Assembly: GCA_017849335.1 (NCBI GenBank)
Contig: JAFIHP010000387.1
Span: 1-6,765 of the forward strand
Length of the DNA stretch: 6,765 nt
Direction of reading: 5' to 3'
Origin: Actinomycetales bacterium
Lineage (GTDB): Bacteria > Actinomycetota > Actinomycetes > S36-B12
The notes under the pieces are model-generated. The model did no database searches. It was not told where the DNA came from and saw nothing but the letters and a program-made list of their open reading frames with translations. Below, in pieces: positions 6,111 through 6,765 of the stretch. The position numbers were made by a program, and so were the translations under genes. Each line of letters opens with the position of its first letter. Position 1 is the first letter of the stretch.

Positions 6111-6765
6111 GCGGTTTCCTTCGGCTCGGGATCGGAAGCAGGGTAGCCGAGGCGCTCCACCGCGATCAGGGGACGCAGCAGCTCGGCACGGACCCAGTCG
6201 TCCTCGGTGTCCAGGTCGATCGCGCGCCAGGCCGGCAGCTCGAGCCCGCGGGCCGCCGTGAGGACCGGCGTCCGGTCCAGCCACGCGCCGGCACGCCCCC
6301 AGACCAGCTGGCCGGCGTCGTGCCACCGGGGCGGGAGATCCTGGGTCCGGACGAGCGCCAGACTCGGGTCCACCATCTCCAGCAGGCCGTCGTCGCCCTG
6401 GGCGAGCGCACGCTGCACCGGATGTCCGTAGCGGACGACGCCGACGACGTAGGACGCGGCGGTCTCGTCGAGCAGCACGGCGCCGGCGTCGATGTCCTCG
6501 GGCAGCAGGCCGATCGCCGTCGGGTAGATGCAGCAGACGGCATCGTCGCGGTCGAGACCGAGACGTTCGACGGCGTCGGCGACGACCGGCACCAAGGGGG
6601 TGTGGTCGTCACTCAGGTCCGCAGACCGGACGAAGGGGACCTCGGCGCCGGCGGTCAGGGCGGCTTCGGCCACCTCCGCGTCGTCGGTACTGACGACGAC
6701 GCGATCCACGTGATGCGCGGAGAGCGCGGTCAGGACGGCCCAGGCCACGAGCGGCCGTCCGCTCA
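6107..6765 (-). CDS. pseF: Pseudaminic acid cytidylyltransferase, PseF-like (partial, 5' end beyond right edge)
   Basis: The last 218 residues are present; the frame runs off the right edge as SGRPLVAWAV, which in this family lies about 20 residues after the start. The missing piece should hold the ARGGSKRIPRKN nucleotide-binding motif. The GTG at 6748 is an internal valine, not the start. Counting from the first full visible codon: RVVVSTDDAEVAE (21-33), GAEVPFVRSADL (39-50) with DDHTPLVPVV (52-61), VCCIYPTA (76-83), WHDAGQLVWG (147-156) and IDLDTEDDW (182-190), whose aspartates match the metal-binding end of CMP-sialate synthetases. The HDAGQ-x2-WG segment favours PseF over NeuA or LegF. 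The enzyme activates the nonulosonic acid with CTP to CMP-Pse. Having it first among the visible operon genes, while PseI and PseG are absent, suggests they lie further right. Confidence 0.9.
   Translation of the reverse strand, partial: SGRPLVAWAVLTALSAHHVDRVVVSTDDAEVAEAALTAGAEVPFVRSADLSDDHTPLVPVVADAVERLGLDRDDAVCCIYPTAIGLLPEDIDAGAVLLDETAASYVVGVVRYGHPVQRALAQGDDGLLEMVDPSLALVRTQDLPPRWHDAGQLVWGRAGAWLDRTPVLTAARGLELPAWRAIDLDTEDDWVRAELLRPLIAVERLGYPASDPEPKETA

Noticed and set aside
5334..6146. Plus-strand 270-aa open frame opposite pseB
   Set aside because: Antisense shadow typical of GC-rich coding DNA; pseB motifs are complete on the minus strand.
6111..6326. N-terminal extension of PseB up to base 6326
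   Set aside because: Added residues are low-complexity and cover pseF; ATG 6110 has an AAGGA-type site and the Rossmann motif follows at residue 12 as expected.

Overview
The window is very GC-rich (around 70% by eye). It has densely packed genes, frequent GTG starts, strong G/C bias at third codon positions, stop/start overlaps and one apparently leaderless gene. Together these point to a high-GC actinobacterium (Actinomycetota); the genus cannot be resolved from this stretch. The locus belongs to a surface-glycan or glycoprotein-sugar region.

Layout, left to right. (1) Bases 1-633, minus strand: the N-terminal 211 codons of an ATP-grasp ligase, cut by the left edge. (2) Bases 634-753: a 120-base divergent intergenic region with a TAGTCTA element readable as a -10 box on either strand and a perfect 12-base palindrome. 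(3) Bases 754-2780, plus strand: a two-gene unit. It encodes a zinc-binding, C-methyltransferase-type SAM enzyme (408 aa) and, sharing one base with it (TGATG), a 266-aa protein that looks like a degenerate GT-A glycosyltransferase. (4) Bases 2802-3467, plus strand: a TMEM175-family (DUF1211) membrane protein, probably leaderless. (5) Bases 3483-6765, minus strand: a tightly coupled four-gene operon converging on the TMEM175 gene. In transcription order it holds a PseF-like CMP-pseudaminic acid synthetase (5' end cut by the right edge), a PseB UDP-GlcNAc 4,6-dehydratase/5-epimerase, a PseC aminotransferase and an atypical GNAT N-acyltransferase in the place of PseH. The junctions are a 4-base ATGA overlap, a 1-base gap and a 4-base GTGA overlap.

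Taken together, genes of region 5 give steps 1-3 (dehydration/epimerisation, transamination, N-acylation) and the last step (CMP activation) of pseudaminic-acid-type nonulosonic acid synthesis. PseG (UDP-sugar hydrolase) and PseI (synthase) are not in the window; they would be expected upstream of pseF, beyond base 6765. The left-hand ATP-grasp ligase, methyltransferase and GT-like protein are plausible decorating or transfer enzymes for the same or a neighbouring glycan, but that link is inferred from position only. Known uses of pseudaminic acid that could fit are flagellin glycosylation and actinobacterial cell-wall teichulosonic acids.

The least explained items are the divergent GNAT, the GT-like protein without a canonical metal-binding motif, and a potassium-channel-family gene placed between two sugar modules. 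No RNA genes, insertion sequences, CRISPR arrays or canonical terminators were seen.
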